Shown here piece by piece: positions 9,784 through 19,334 of a DNA stretch of 64,000 bases. A model generated the notes under the pieces. The model was not told the DNA's origin and did no database searches. It saw only the letters and a list, made by a program, of their open reading frames with translations. Source of the DNA: an uncultured Pseudomonadales bacterium (lineage in GTDB: Bacteria > Pseudomonadota > Gammaproteobacteria > Pseudomonadales > CANNCY01); NCBI GenBank assembly GCA_947503335.1, contig CANNCY010000002.1, forward strand, positions 248,001 through 312,000, in the 5' to 3' direction. Within the stretch, counting starts at the first letter, position 1; the number at the start of each line of letters is the position of its first letter. A program made the position numbers and the translations under genes.

Positions 9784-10119
9784 TTAGAGCAACTGGTCAG
9801 TACGAGCGGCCATAATAAAATCGTTACGGTGTAACCCTTTTATTTCGTGGCTCCACCAATAAACAGACGCCCACCCCCAAGAAAAATGGATAACAGGATG
9901 ATGCCCTACGTCTTCAGCAATCTCGCCCACCTTGTTAACAAATTCTTGTGCTGCGACATAGTTTTTTAACTTGTATCGACGCTTTAATCTAGGAATATCG
10001 TTCTCTACAACTACCTGCCACTCGGGTAGCTCGGTAAGTAAGGTTTCAATCTGGTCATGCGTTAATTTAACAGCATCGGCCTGACAGGCCTCGCAATGCT
10101 GGCTGGCTAGTTCTGACAT
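9784..10119 (-). CDS. phhB: Pterin-4a-carbinolamine dehydratase
   Basis: PhhB dehydrates the 4a-hydroxy-tetrahydropterin produced by phenylalanine hydroxylase so the cofactor can be recycled. The frame is open further upstream, but I use the ATG at 10117-10119. It gives 111 residues, the usual size, and starts one base after the phhA stop. The active-site pattern is present: EDVGHHPVIHFSWG, then WWSHEIKGLHRND. It sits between phhA and the tyrR-like gene. Confidence 0.95.
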   Translation of the reverse strand: MSELASQHCEACQADAVKLTHDQIETLLTELPEWQVVVENDIPRLKRRYKLKNYVAAQEFVNKVGEIAEDVGHHPVIHFSWGWASVYWWSHEIKGLHRNDFIMAARTDQLL

Positions 10120-10120
10120 T

Positions 10121-10897
10121 TTATGCGCTCTCTTTATAGGGCTTAACACCCAGTTCTTTTGCTTGTTCAATCCACTTAAATAGCTGCTGAGGATCAAGTA
10201 ACGAATCTAATTCGCTCATATCATCAATCACAAAATAAATTTGCTGCAAGCGATCTATTCGATAATCGGTTCGTAACACCTCGACAGGGTCAAAAGGCAC
10301 TCTAAGCACGTCTTTACTTTCAATGGCTGCCACGGTTTCTTTTGGGCTAGACAAGATACCGCCGCCATAGGCCTTCAATCTCGAACCACTTCTAATTAAG
10401 CCAAACTCGATAGTGAACCAGTATAGCCTAGCCATAAAGGTACGCTGCTCTTTGGTGGCAGTGTTACCGATCTGACCGTAAGCATGCGTAAAGGCCGCAT
10501 AACTGTTATTGGTCAGCAGCGGGCAATGCCCTAGTATTTCATGAAAGATATCGGGCTCTTGCAGGTATGTAAGATCGTCTTCGCTGCGAATAAAGGTCGC
10601 TACCGGAAACTGACGATTTGCCAAGAGTTCGAAAAATCGACCAAACGAAATCAACGCAGGTACCGCCTCAACCGACCACCCCGTGGTTCTTCGCAACTTA
10701 GCTGACACCGACTCTAATTGCGGAATCTGTTTGTCATCTAACCCTAAAGTAGCTAACCCGGCCATAAACTCTTCGCACGCGTAGGTTTTTAGCAGCGGCT
10801 TTTGCAGCTGCATTAGCTTTTGCCAAATAGCATTCTCTACAGTGGTCCATTCATAAAGACCGCTGGCACTGGGCTGTTTTGCGACGTAGCTTGTCAT
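10121..10897 (-). CDS. phhA: Phenylalanine 4-monooxygenase
   Basis: PhhA converts phenylalanine to tyrosine with iron and tetrahydropterin. The iron-binding motif is visible as HEILGHCP (two His) with a later Glu in WFTIEFGLI, as in bacterial monomeric PAH. Two in-frame ATGs exist, at 10901-10903 and 10895-10897. The AGAGG ribosome site touches the first but lies seven bases from the second, so I use the second (258 residues). A perfect TyrR box lies upstream, between polB and phhA. Confidence 0.96.
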   Translation of the reverse strand: MTSYVAKQPSASGLYEWTTVENAIWQKLMQLQKPLLKTYACEEFMAGLATLGLDDKQIPQLESVSAKLRRTTGWSVEAVPALISFGRFFELLANRQFPVATFIRSEDDLTYLQEPDIFHEILGHCPLLTNNSYAAFTHAYGQIGNTATKEQRTFMARLYWFTIEFGLIRSGSRLKAYGGGILSSPKETVAAIESKDVLRVPFDPVEVLRTDYRIDRLQQIYFVIDDMSELDSLLDPQQLFKWIEQAKELGVKPYKESA

Positions 10898-10971
10898 AGC
10901 CATACCTCTATTATTTCAATAGAGTATCGACAGCCTTGAGCACAGAATAAAGTAACGAAGATTCGAAAGAC

Positions 10972-10989
10972 TGTAAACTAAAGTTTACA
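10972..10989. promoter_or_regulatory. Perfect TyrR box upstream of phhA
   Basis: The 18-base palindrome TGTAAACTAAAGTTTACA fits the strong TyrR box consensus TGTAAA-N6-TTTACA exactly. It lies 75 bases before the chosen phhA start and three bases past the polB stop. It is the expected operator for the TyrR-family protein encoded in the same operon. I found no sigma-54 TGGCAC-N5-TTGC element between box and gene; only weak sigma-70-like hexamers (TTTATT and GATACT on the minus strand). Confidence 0.85.
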
Positions 10990-10992
10990 AAA

Positions 10993-13302
10993 CTAGAATA
11001 AAGAGCGCTGCTCGATCGGCAAAAACTCGCTAAATTGCCTGCCTAAACAGTCTAAAATTGGCTCGACAACAGGCTCAATTTGACGATCAAGGTAGTGCTG
11101 ATAATCTATAGGTGCCAACTGGTACTGCACTAGTTGCGGCCCCTTTGTTGTCATCACATATTCAATGTGATCGCCCAGCTCTAATTGCACATCTAACCCC
11201 AGCTCTTGAGCGCTGCGCAATGCTTTAATATGGGGTGGCGTGCTTTTAACAAAGCTGTCTGGTGAGCGCCTAAGTTTTACGCGGTAAACCAACTGGTCAT
11301 CAACTTCGCCGTTGCTCAGCTGATTAATCGCACTTTTTAATAGTTGATCTATTGGCGCATCGGTGAACAATTTTTCGAACAACTGGTTTTGTAAGCTGCC
11401 TGCAAAGTCTGACCAATCGCTGCGTACTGATTCCATACCTTTCACAATCAGTCGACCGCCGCTAGTCATTCCCGCATAGCGCTTCTTTGACCCCTCTTCA
11501 CTACCGCGTATTCGCGGCATTAGAAAGCGCTCAAAATGTGTCTCAAACTCTAACTCTAGATGAGACTCGATCGAGAAACGCTCGCTTAAATGCTGCTGCC
11601 AGCACAGATTCAGTTCGTCTTGTAGCTGCTGACCTAAGGCACGCGCTTGCTCAGCAGTTAAGGTCTCGTCAGCCAAATGAACAAATACCGAATCGGTATC
11701 ACCATAGATCACTCGGTATCCGCGAGCCTCGATCCATTGCGTAGTGGTGCGAATAATCTCGTGCCCGCGCCTAGTAATAGAACTAGCTAGCCTTGGATCA
11801 AAAAAACGACACCCTGGCGAACCTAGCACGCCATAGAACGAATTCATTATAATCTTGATGGCAAGACTTAAGGGCGAGTTCTGATCTTTCTTCGCTTGCT
11901 CTCGTGCCTTAGATAAGCGCGTAATTAAATCAGGTAATATAGCGTGTTCGCGTGAAAAGCTCGCCCCATCAAACCCTTCGACTACATCAACTGACGCATC
12001 ATGTTGCCATTGCCAGTGAGCAACGGGGTCGACAAAAAATGTTCTAATAATTGATGGGTACAGGCTTTTAAAATCAAGCACCAGTACGTGCTTATACAAC
12101 CCAGGAATTGAGTTCATCACGTAACCACCCGGCGACACCACAGGCGGATCAATCTGACCAAAATCAGGGGCAACAAAACCCGCACGATGCATCAAAGGTA
12201 GATAAAGATTATCAAAGGCGGCTGTCGAGCCACCAACTTTATCTAGCACAAGCCCCGTCAACTGCGACCGCTCGATAGCAAAGTTAAACAAATCGGCCTT
12301 TGCAAAAATATCGGCCACCAGTTCGCAATCGCGAAAGTTATAGTCAGCCAGTTCAGGTTTATTATTGTGGTATCGATCTAAAATTTCTTGCGGGCCATCT
12401 AACAACTTTGCGCGGCCAATAAGCTCTTCGCCAACAACACCCAACTTAAAGCTAGTAAAAGAATGACCACCCAGTTTTAGTAGCTCTATGCCATCTAAAC
12501 AAACTCGCCCCGGAATAACCGTATAGTGACGCCCATTAACCTCACGCCACTTGGGCACTCGGCCCCAACGACCAAGACGGCATTCAATTTTTAACCGGTC
12601 GCAATAGCGTTGAATTTGGTACAGATCAAAGCCTATAAGGTTCCAGCCAAGTAATGCATCAGGGTTATGATGCGCTAGCCAATCGAATAGGCACTCAAGA
12701 CATTCACGTTCGTCAGCAACGCCCTCAAGACTATAGCCTGTGCGCTGCTCATCAACGCCGCCTATTACCCACACGCGGTTATCGTTGGGCGAGGCAACAC
12801 CGATCGAGAACAATTCATTAGCCCGTGGGTCGGTTTCAATATCAAGACTCACCCACGACAGTGTTGGGCGATAATCAGAAGGGGCTATGCGGTTATTTTG
12901 ATAAAGAGTACTAGGAAACTCTGACTCAACAGCAACACCGCCCGTTACGAATCGCTCGCTCATATAGCGGTCAACCGTACGAACATCAGCTTCTTGCAGA
13001 TCGATATTTGCAGCCTCTAATAAACGGCGACCGCGTTGATAACTAGCCACCGAATCAAAGTAACAACCACTAACGGGCTGATGATCAAAGCGCCGTAATG
13101 AAAGGCGTTTTATCTGAGCGACCTGACCAGATAGTAGACGCTCTACTCGCGACTGATCTGCTTGCAGAATAAAAAAAACTGGCTGCTGATGATCGATCTG
13201 TAATTGCGCAGGCCCATGATCAGTTGACAATGTGTACAGCAAGCTGACGCCCTGTTCACCCTCTTGCCACTCGCGCGTAAGCAGAAAACCCTGTTGAGAC
13301 AT
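10993..13302 (-). CDS. polB: DNA polymerase II (family B)
   Basis: This B-family polymerase, usually SOS-induced and used for restart and lesion bypass, is 769 residues long, close to E. coli Pol II. The exonuclease motif DIETDP appears near residue 150. The polymerase motifs follow in order: DFKSLYPSIIRTF (motif A), KIIMNSFYGVLGS (motif B) and YGDTDSVF (motif C, two catalytic Asp). The 48-base gap to the DUF2333 gene upstream shows no clear CTGT-N8-ACAG LexA box, so SOS control is not evident. Confidence 0.96.
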   Translation of the reverse strand: MSQQGFLLTREWQEGEQGVSLLYTLSTDHGPAQLQIDHQQPVFFILQADQSRVERLLSGQVAQIKRLSLRRFDHQPVSGCYFDSVASYQRGRRLLEAANIDLQEADVRTVDRYMSERFVTGGVAVESEFPSTLYQNNRIAPSDYRPTLSWVSLDIETDPRANELFSIGVASPNDNRVWVIGGVDEQRTGYSLEGVADERECLECLFDWLAHHNPDALLGWNLIGFDLYQIQRYCDRLKIECRLGRWGRVPKWREVNGRHYTVIPGRVCLDGIELLKLGGHSFTSFKLGVVGEELIGRAKLLDGPQEILDRYHNNKPELADYNFRDCELVADIFAKADLFNFAIERSQLTGLVLDKVGGSTAAFDNLYLPLMHRAGFVAPDFGQIDPPVVSPGGYVMNSIPGLYKHVLVLDFKSLYPSIIRTFFVDPVAHWQWQHDASVDVVEGFDGASFSREHAILPDLITRLSKAREQAKKDQNSPLSLAIKIIMNSFYGVLGSPGCRFFDPRLASSITRRGHEIIRTTTQWIEARGYRVIYGDTDSVFVHLADETLTAEQARALGQQLQDELNLCWQQHLSERFSIESHLELEFETHFERFLMPRIRGSEEGSKKRYAGMTSGGRLIVKGMESVRSDWSDFAGSLQNQLFEKLFTDAPIDQLLKSAINQLSNGEVDDQLVYRVKLRRSPDSFVKSTPPHIKALRSAQELGLDVQLELGDHIEYVMTTKGPQLVQYQLAPIDYQHYLDRQIEPVVEPILDCLGRQFSEFLPIEQRSLF

Positions 13303-13350
13303 AGCCTATAATCTACTTGTATTTCTGCACACGCGTAGCCAATTGCAATA

Positions 13351-14355
13351 TCAGCCCTGCTCTAACAAACGACGAAGATCGATCATGGCAGCATTGGCTC
13401 GAGAGATATAATTAGCCATCACTAGCGAGTGATTTGCCACTGTACCAAAACCACTGCCGTTAAGAATCATTGGGCTATAAACCGTTTGCTGTGTTTCTTC
13501 TAGCTCTCGAATGATTTGCTGCAAACTAACACGAGCACGTTTTTTGTCTAAGAGATCACCAAAGTCTTGCTCGACTGCTTTAAGTAAATGAATCAATGCC
13601 CAAGAGGCGCCGCGCGCTTCGTAGAATACATCGTCAATTTTTAGCCAGGGTGTTTTCACAACCTGTTCAACCGGCGCAGAAGTCGCCTGCGATGCAGTTG
13701 GGTCGTTTGCCAGATCAGTATTTAGACGAGTTTTACCTACGCTTGCCGACAAGCGCTGCGACAAGCTACCTAGGCGAGACTCAACTGTTCGCAGCCATGA
13801 CTGAAGGTTATCTGAGCGGGCATAAAACTGCGCCTGTTGTTGAGCAGGATCAACTAGTCGCGCTAAATACGCCTCTACCTTTAACTGTGCTTGCGCGTAT
13901 CGTCGCTCGGTAGACGGGTACATCCAACGTGATGCGTTGTAGCTATATAGCGGTTCAGCTTCTTTCAAATCGACATCTTCAATCGATTGCGACTGCGATC
14001 GACTAAACGATTCTCGCATTACCTTACTCATGTCGCGCAATTGAATAACCACCCCATACTCCCAGTTACCAATGTTATCTAGCCAAACACCGGGTGGCAT
14101 AATGTCGTTTCGAATATAGCCCCCTCGCTTATTCAAAAGGGTATCGGTAATTTCGATTATCGTACTGGTTGTATAGGCACCCGTAGGTAACTTGCCTTCG
14201 ACACTGGTTAATTGACCCACTCGCGCCTGGGCACGCTGTTGAACATCAAAGGTTGCCGGCGCCCAACTAAAATAAAGCGACAGCATTAGCATCAGCGCCG
14301 CAAATACGGCTGCGACAATCATGGTAATTTTCTTAATCTGTGGACTAATAGTCAT
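13351..14355 (-). CDS. DUF2333 family membrane-anchored protein
   Basis: The 334-residue protein has one N-terminal membrane helix (about 9-30), then a mostly soluble, glutamine- and arginine-rich domain with WAPATFDV, GGYIRNDIMPPGVWLDN and GSGFGTVANHSLVMANYI segments that I recognise as DUF2333. Topology suggests that the bulk is periplasmic. No biochemical function is known to me. It starts ten bases after the lipoprotein gene, so the two form a pair and may act together in the envelope. Confidence 0.8.
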   Translation of the reverse strand: MTISPQIKKITMIVAAVFAALMLMLSLYFSWAPATFDVQQRAQARVGQLTSVEGKLPTGAYTTSTIIEITDTLLNKRGGYIRNDIMPPGVWLDNIGNWEYGVVIQLRDMSKVMRESFSRSQSQSIEDVDLKEAEPLYSYNASRWMYPSTERRYAQAQLKVEAYLARLVDPAQQQAQFYARSDNLQSWLRTVESRLGSLSQRLSASVGKTRLNTDLANDPTASQATSAPVEQVVKTPWLKIDDVFYEARGASWALIHLLKAVEQDFGDLLDKKRARVSLQQIIRELEETQQTVYSPMILNGSGFGTVANHSLVMANYISRANAAMIDLRRLLEQG

Positions 14356-14365
14356 TGAACCCTCT

Positions 14366-15025
14366 CTAGGATGCCGGCTTAATCAATTCGATACGCGGAG
14401 CGGCTGATATGCGCAGGTCGCCGCGTACACGATAGTTTAGTGAATGTTCATTTAACTGCTGATAGATCCAACGCCCGATACGATCAGTTGGCGCATAGAT
14501 AACCGCAGGAGTATCTAACTCTTCAATCTGCGCAGCGATGTTTCGAAGCTGCTGTACCATTTCGGGAGCCTGCTGCTTTAGCTGAGCCAAATCAAGCGCA
14601 ATGGCATCATTATTAGCTTTTGCAGACTGGGCACTAGCCAACTGAGCACCTAATTCTAGTGTTTTAGGATGATCAAGAACTACGCCATCAGCCTTTACAA
14701 GATAGTCTGCCGCCACAAAATAATGCCCCTTAGCGATCGCCTTCTCGGCCATCGACTGATATTTGCTAGCGACAATCAATAAACCCCGCTTCGCCTCGGC
14801 ATTGTCAGGCTGCAGGGCCAGTACTTGGCGATACAGCGTTACCGCACTACCCTCGCGCGGCAACAACAAATGGTTATTCTGAATAGCATCAAAGGCCTGA
14901 TCTAACAGCTGCACTGACGGGTCGACCTCTGGCTTTTCGGCCTCTACAACGGGCTGTGGTTTTGGCTGACTCGCCGAACAGCCAACTAAGACTGATAATG
15001 CCAAAACACAAAGAACTCTTAACAT
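14366..15025 (-). CDS. Putative lipoprotein with TPR-like region
   Basis: This 219-residue protein has a signal peptide ending in a lipobox with Cys16 (SVLVGC). A proline-rich linker precedes a helical region (about 40-120: LYRQVLALQPDNAEAKRGLL, AIAKGHYFVAADYLVKA) that resembles tetratricopeptide repeats. The C-terminal part has no family I recognise. It is the first gene of a minus-strand pair with the DUF2333 gene and is divergent from dsbD. The function is unknown; an envelope role is inferred from the lipobox and partner. Confidence 0.7.
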   Translation of the reverse strand: MLRVLCVLALSVLVGCSASQPKPQPVVEAEKPEVDPSVQLLDQAFDAIQNNHLLLPREGSAVTLYRQVLALQPDNAEAKRGLLIVASKYQSMAEKAIAKGHYFVAADYLVKADGVVLDHPKTLELGAQLASAQSAKANNDAIALDLAQLKQQAPEMVQQLRNIAAQIEELDTPAVIYAPTDRIGRWIYQQLNEHSLNYRVRGDLRISAAPRIELIKPAS

Positions 15026-15070
15026 ACGTACAAACTCGCCATTAACATTATTGCTTTGGTTCTAAAGCGA

Positions 15071-15119
15071 CAGTGTACACTGGTTGGCACATCGCTAATA
15101 CTATGCGTTAGTATTCAGC
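15071..15119. promoter_or_regulatory. Two palindromes in the lipoprotein/dsbD divergent region
   Basis: The 119-base divergent gap contains a perfect 12-base palindrome, CAGTGTACACTG (15071-15082), and a second inverted repeat with AATACTA and TAGTATT arms around TGCGT (15097-15115), extended by GCT/AGC with one extra base. Either could be an operator. I cannot assign a regulator. Confidence 0.4.
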
Positions 15120-15144
15120 TTAGAAGTTTCAAAGAGTTAAACCT

Positions 15145-16833
15145 ATGCGCGCTATCACCTTCGCTTTATTCTTAATCGCCACCCTGTTTTCTTGGGGCGT
15201 TAGCGCACAGTTTGGTGATACTGGGTCGGGCTTTGGCACCGAACAGCCACAGTTTCTTGCCGAAGAAGACGCCTACCAAATTACCGGCACTATCGAACAA
15301 GGTACGCTCACGCTTACTTGGCAACAGGCCGACACCTACTACTTATATAAAGACAAATACAAACTACGCATCAACGGCACCGACGTTACTGCGCAAACAC
15401 TATTTGACGAAGGCAAGACTATTTATGACCCGTTTTTCGAACAAGAAAAAACGGTCTACTACGACAGCAATACGATTAAAATTGTTATGGGCGAGCGCCA
15501 AGGGGTGGTTTTAGCCGAGCTTGATTATCAAGGCTGTACTGACAAAGGCCTTTGTTACCCACCGTCAACCCGGTACTTGTCGATTGATTTTGACAACAAC
15601 CAAGTGTCAGAAACATCGCAGCCTAGCAGCGGTAGCAACACCCTGAATCAAGGCAATGCATCATACAGCGACATCAGCTGGCCCGTCGCCATCATTTTTG
15701 CGCTGATCGGTGGCCTTATCCTTAACCTTATGCCCTGTGTGTTTCCGGTACTTAGCTTAAAAGCCGTCTCGCTTGCTTCGGGCGGTGATCACCGCGCTCA
15801 AGGGCTCGCCTATACCGCCGGCGCCATCGTATTCTTCTTGCTGCTGGCAATAATACTTATTTCTCTTCGCGCAGCAGGCCAAAGCGTTGGCTGGGGTTTT
15901 CAGCTACAGCAACCCTTATTTATTGGCGCACTAGTACTGGTGTTTACCCTCATTACGCTTTGGATGGCGGGCACCATCTCTTTTGGCGCACGCCTTCAAG
16001 GAGTTGGGCAATCGTTAACTGAACAACAGGGCACTAAGGGCTCTTTTGCCACCGGCGCGCTAGCTGCGGTGGTAGCCTCGCCATGCACTGCGCCTTTTAT
16101 GGCGACAGCGTTGACCTATGCAATTACTCAGCCCGCGCCTATCGCATTAGCGGTGTTTGCAGCCCTAGGTCTAGGCATGGCACTACCCATATTGCTGATC
16201 AGCTATATCCCAGCGCTTAGCAATCTACTGCCGCGACCAGGCAACTGGATGATTACCTTTAGGCAGTCTCTTTCGTTCCTTATGGCGCTAACAGTTGTAT
16301 GGCTAATCTGGGTCTTTACCAATCAAACGAACAGTTTAAGTGCCGCTTTACTGATGTGCCTTGTTGTAACACTTTGCTTTGGCATCTTTCTAACGAGTAA
16401 GGGCGTCAAAAAGACGGGCTATATCGTATGTGTCGCCTGCTTTGGCGCACTGGCTTTGTTAACCACCTCAGACAGCGGGCAACACTCGCCCAAAACAGCC
16501 TTTAACCCCGAGCAGATAGAAGGGCCACTACAAAATGGGCAAGGCGTATTGCTTAACGTCACTGCCGACTGGTGCATCACCTGTATTGCCAACGAGCGCG
16601 CGGTATTATCGGGCGAACAGTTTGAGCAACTACTTGATGAAGAAGATATCGTCTACGTAAAGGCTGACTGGACCACACCATCACCCGAAGTAGATGCTCT
16701 GCTAGCGCAATTTAATCGCGTGGGCGTGCCTCTTTATGTGTACTTTCCTAGTAAAGATGAAAGGCCGGTGGTTTTGCCGCAAGTTTTGTCTATTTCAAAG
16801 ATAGAAAACGCCATTTTCAATGCCGATAACTAG
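15145..16833 (+). CDS. dsbD: Thiol:disulfide interchange protein DsbD
   Basis: DsbD carries electrons from cytoplasmic thioredoxin across the inner membrane to periplasmic isomerases and cytochrome maturation proteins. All three modules are present in 562 residues. An N-terminal signal peptide precedes an immunoglobulin-like alpha domain with a Cys pair in GCTDKGLCYPP. The multi-helix beta domain has Cys198 (LMPCVFP) and Cys314 (ASPCTAPF). The thioredoxin-like gamma domain has Cys477 and Cys480 (WCITC, less common than the usual CVAC). It is divergent from the lipoprotein gene and appears monocistronic. Confidence 0.95.
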   Translation: MRAITFALFLIATLFSWGVSAQFGDTGSGFGTEQPQFLAEEDAYQITGTIEQGTLTLTWQQADTYYLYKDKYKLRINGTDVTAQTLFDEGKTIYDPFFEQEKTVYYDSNTIKIVMGERQGVVLAELDYQGCTDKGLCYPPSTRYLSIDFDNNQVSETSQPSSGSNTLNQGNASYSDISWPVAIIFALIGGLILNLMPCVFPVLSLKAVSLASGGDHRAQGLAYTAGAIVFFLLLAIILISLRAAGQSVGWGFQLQQPLFIGALVLVFTLITLWMAGTISFGARLQGVGQSLTEQQGTKGSFATGALAAVVASPCTAPFMATALTYAITQPAPIALAVFAALGLGMALPILLISYIPALSNLLPRPGNWMITFRQSLSFLMALTVVWLIWVFTNQTNSLSAALLMCLVVTLCFGIFLTSKGVKKTGYIVCVACFGALALLTTSDSGQHSPKTAFNPEQIEGPLQNGQGVLLNVTADWCITCIANERAVLSGEQFEQLLDEEDIVYVKADWTTPSPEVDALLAQFNRVGVPLYVYFPSKDERPVVLPQVLSISKIENAIFNADN

Positions 16834-17053
16834 CATTTCTAAGAACTTCTAAAAAATACCGCCAAAATGCAGCCAACTTTCGCAATCTGGCGGCTATTAA
16901 TACAAATCAAGACATTAAAATGTGACGATGACTTTCTTCAAAGTCACAAACTTCGTCTAAAATCACAAATTTTGCTTTGAACGTGTCGACAAGTTTACTT
17001 TTAAAAAAATGAGTGGCAGACTTATCAAAAACCAGAACTGATGAGTCACAATT
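16834..17053. other. dsbD-aroQ intergenic region with hairpin and TCACAA repeats
   Basis: This 220-base gap holds a weak hairpin at 16859-16893 (CCGCCA/TGGCGG), a perfect 7-base-arm hairpin at 16929-16946 (TGACTTT-CTTC-AAAGTCA), and three similar words: GTCACAAACTTCGTCTA (16943-16959), TCACAAATTTTGC (16963-16975) and GTCACAATTTTGTCTA (17045-17060). The last covers the aroQ start. The region should contain the aroQ-accBC promoter, but I cannot place it with confidence. Confidence 0.35.
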
Positions 17054-17491
17054 TTGTCTAGAGTACTAGTTATACACGGCCCCAATTTAAATCTTTTGGG
17101 TACGCGCGAACCAGAAACCTATGGTTCAGACACATTGCAAGACATTAACGATCGCCTAATACAACAGGCGAACGCTGCAGGTATTGAGCTGGCACACTTT
17201 CAGTCTAACCACGAAGGCGCCATCATTGACCGAATTCACCAGGCACGCGAAGAAAGCGTATCAGGTATCTTGATCAACCCTGGCGCATTAACTCATCAAA
17301 GCGTTGCCCTGCGCGACGCTCTGCTAGGCGTCGACATCCCATTTGTCGAAGTACACCTGTCAAATACTCACGCTCGTGAAGAATTTCGCCATTTTAGCTA
17401 TCTAAGTGATATAGCTCAGGGCGTAATCATGGGTTTTGGCGCCAACAGCTACGAACTTGGGCTTGCTGGCCTGATCAGCAAGCTAGATTAA
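17054..17491 (+). CDS. aroQ: 3-dehydroquinate dehydratase, type II
   Basis: This enzyme of the shikimate pathway dehydrates 3-dehydroquinate. The 145-residue protein begins [22 protein letters not shown], with the type II catalytic Tyr and Arg, and contains [16 protein letters not shown] and [18 protein letters not shown]. The start must be TTG (17054-17056): the frame has a stop at 17042-17044 and no ATG before the conserved region. A six-codon frame in another phase (ATG at 17041 to TAG at 17061) overlaps this start. It precedes accB-accC, the usual gammaproteobacterial order. Confidence 0.95.
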   Translation: MSRVLVIHGPNLNLLGTREPETYGSDTLQDINDRLIQQANAAGIELAHFQSNHEGAIIDRIHQAREESVSGILINPGALTHQSVALRDALLGVDIPFVEVHLSNTHAREEFRHFSYLSDIAQGVIMGFGANSYELGLAGLISKLD

Positions 17492-17528
17492 ACACTAATA
17501 ACAACAAGAGACCTTTAGGAACCTATTT

Positions 17529-17978
17529 ATGGACATTCGCAAAATCAAAAAGCTAGTCGAGCTTGTTGAAGAATCAGACATTAACGAAATTGAAATTCAG
17601 CACGGTGAAGAATCGATTCGCATTGTGCGCGGTGGTCAAGTGATCGCCCCTGCTGCAGTTGCAGCACCAGTGGCAGCACCAATCGCTGCAGCAGCTCCGG
17701 CAGCCGTCGAAGCACCAGCTGAAGAAAGCGCACCAGCAATTTCTGGCCACACCGTAAACTCGCCAATGGTTGGTACCTTCTACCGCGCTCCATCACCTGG
17801 CGCACCGTCATTTGCTGAAGTAGGCCAAAAAGTAAACGTTGGCGATACCATCTGTATTGTTGAAGCAATGAAGATGATGAACCAAATCGAAGCTGACAAA
17901 GCGGGCACCATCACTGCAATTAACGTAGAAGATGGCCAACCTGTAGAGTTTGATCAACCGCTTGTGACAATCGCTTAA
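17529..17978 (+). CDS. accB: Biotin carboxyl carrier protein of acetyl-CoA carboxylase
   Basis: AccB carries the biotin that shuttles CO2 in malonyl-CoA formation. The 149-residue protein has the N-terminal assembly helix, an Ala/Pro-rich flexible linker (about 40-75) and a biotinyl domain with Lys115 in [12 protein letters not shown]. It lies 37 bases after aroQ and 13 bases before accC, so the three are probably co-transcribed. Confidence 0.97.
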   Translation: MDIRKIKKLVELVEESDINEIEIQHGEESIRIVRGGQVIAPAAVAAPVAAPIAAAAPAAVEAPAEESAPAISGHTVNSPMVGTFYRAPSPGAPSFAEVGQKVNVGDTICIVEAMKMMNQIEADKAGTITAINVEDGQPVEFDQPLVTIA

Positions 17979-17991
17979 GCGGGGGTACCAC

Positions 17992-19332
17992 ATGCTTGAG
18001 AAAGTATTAATCGCCAACCGTGGCGAGATCGCGCTGCGCATTTTGCGCGCCTGTAAAGAACTAGGCATCAAGACCGTTGCTGTGCACTCGAAAGTAGACG
18101 CCGAGCTAATGCATGTGAAACTTGCTGACGAAGCAGTTTGCATTGGCCCCAACCCGTCTCCGCAGAGCTACCTAAACGTGCCTGCAATTATCAGTGCAAT
18201 GGAAGTAACCGATGCTGTTGCCGTACACCCGGGCTATGGTTTCTTGGCTGAAAATGCCGACTTTGCCGAACAGGTTGTAAACTCTGGATTCAGATTTATT
18301 GGCCCGTCAGCTGACGTGATTCGCCTTATGGGCGACAAGGTTTCAGCTATTAAGGCTATGCAAGAAGCAGGTGTACCAACAGTACCTGGCTCTAACGGCC
18401 CACTTAATAGTGATGATGATCGTAATTTACGTATCGCTAAAGAGATCGGCTACCCCGTAATCATCAAAGCTGCCGCTGGTGGCGGTGGTCGTGGCATGCG
18501 CGTGGTTCACACCGAATCTGCACTACTGAACGCCATCTTTGTAACCAAATCAGAAGCTAAAGCAGCCTTTGGTGACGATACTGTGTACATGGAGAAGTTC
18601 CTTGAGAATCCACGTCACGTAGAGATTCAGGTACTGGCAGATGGCCAAGGCAACGCGATTCATCTAGGCGATCGTGACTGCTCTTTACAACGTCGCCACC
18701 AAAAAGTGCTTGAAGAAGCGCCAGCCCCAGGCATTCCTGATGAGGTGCGCCAGGGTGTTTACGAAGCCTGCACCAAAGCCTGTGTCGAAATCGGTTATTC
18801 GGGCGCAGGTACTTTCGAGTTCTTGTACGAAAACGAATGCTTCTACTTTATCGAAATGAACACCCGTGTTCAGGTAGAACACCCTGTTACAGAAATGATC
18901 TCTGGTTTTGATATCGTGAAAGAACAGCTACGCATTGCTAGCGGCCTACCACTTTCGATCAAACAAGAAGACGTTAAGCTGCAGGGACACTCGTTCGAAG
19001 CACGTATCAACGCCGAAGACTCGAAAAACTTTTTACCCTCACCCGGTAAAGTTAGCTTTTTTCATGCTCCCGGCGGGCCTGGTGTTCGTGTAGACTCGCA
19101 CCTTTATAGCGGCTACACCGTACCACCTAATTACGATTCGCTTATTGCCAAAGTGATTACCCATGGCAACACTCGCGAAGAAGCGCTTGATAAAATGCGT
19201 ATCGCCCTAGATGAGCTAGTGGTTGATGGTATTAAGAGCAACGTAGAATTGCAGCAAGATTTGGCAAGAGATGGCGAATTTAGGAAAGGTGGTGTAAACA
19301 TTCACTATCTGGAACAAAAACTAGGCCTATAA
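17992..19332 (+). CDS. accC: Biotin carboxylase subunit of acetyl-CoA carboxylase
   Basis: AccC carboxylates the biotin on AccB using ATP and bicarbonate. At 446 residues it has the normal length and the ATP-grasp architecture: [17 protein letters not shown] at the start, the glycine-rich loop [14 protein letters not shown], the [17 protein letters not shown] segment and the active-site [16 protein letters not shown]. It is followed after only two bases by prmA. Confidence 0.98.
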   Translation: MLEKVLIANRGEIALRILRACKELGIKTVAVHSKVDAELMHVKLADEAVCIGPNPSPQSYLNVPAIISAMEVTDAVAVHPGYGFLAENADFAEQVVNSGFRFIGPSADVIRLMGDKVSAIKAMQEAGVPTVPGSNGPLNSDDDRNLRIAKEIGYPVIIKAAAGGGGRGMRVVHTESALLNAIFVTKSEAKAAFGDDTVYMEKFLENPRHVEIQVLADGQGNAIHLGDRDCSLQRRHQKVLEEAPAPGIPDEVRQGVYEACTKACVEIGYSGAGTFEFLYENECFYFIEMNTRVQVEHPVTEMISGFDIVKEQLRIASGLPLSIKQEDVKLQGHSFEARINAEDSKNFLPSPGKVSFFHAPGGPGVRVDSHLYSGYTVPPNYDSLIAKVITHGNTREEALDKMRIALDELVVDGIKSNVELQQDLARDGEFRKGGVNIHYLEQKLGL

Positions 19333-19334
19333 AC

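Noticed and set aside
10898-10971. Sigma-54 promoter for phhA
   Set aside because: No TGGCAC-N5-TTGC-like element with conserved GG and GC is present on the minus strand.
16921-16948. CRP/Vfr-like site TGTGAC...GTCACA
   Set aside because: The half sites are about 18 bases apart instead of six; the inner TGACTTT/AAAGTCA hairpin explains most of the symmetry.
17581-17868. Leu/Arg-rich reading frame opposite accB
   Set aside because: It mirrors the Ala/Pro linker of accB and has no homologous features.
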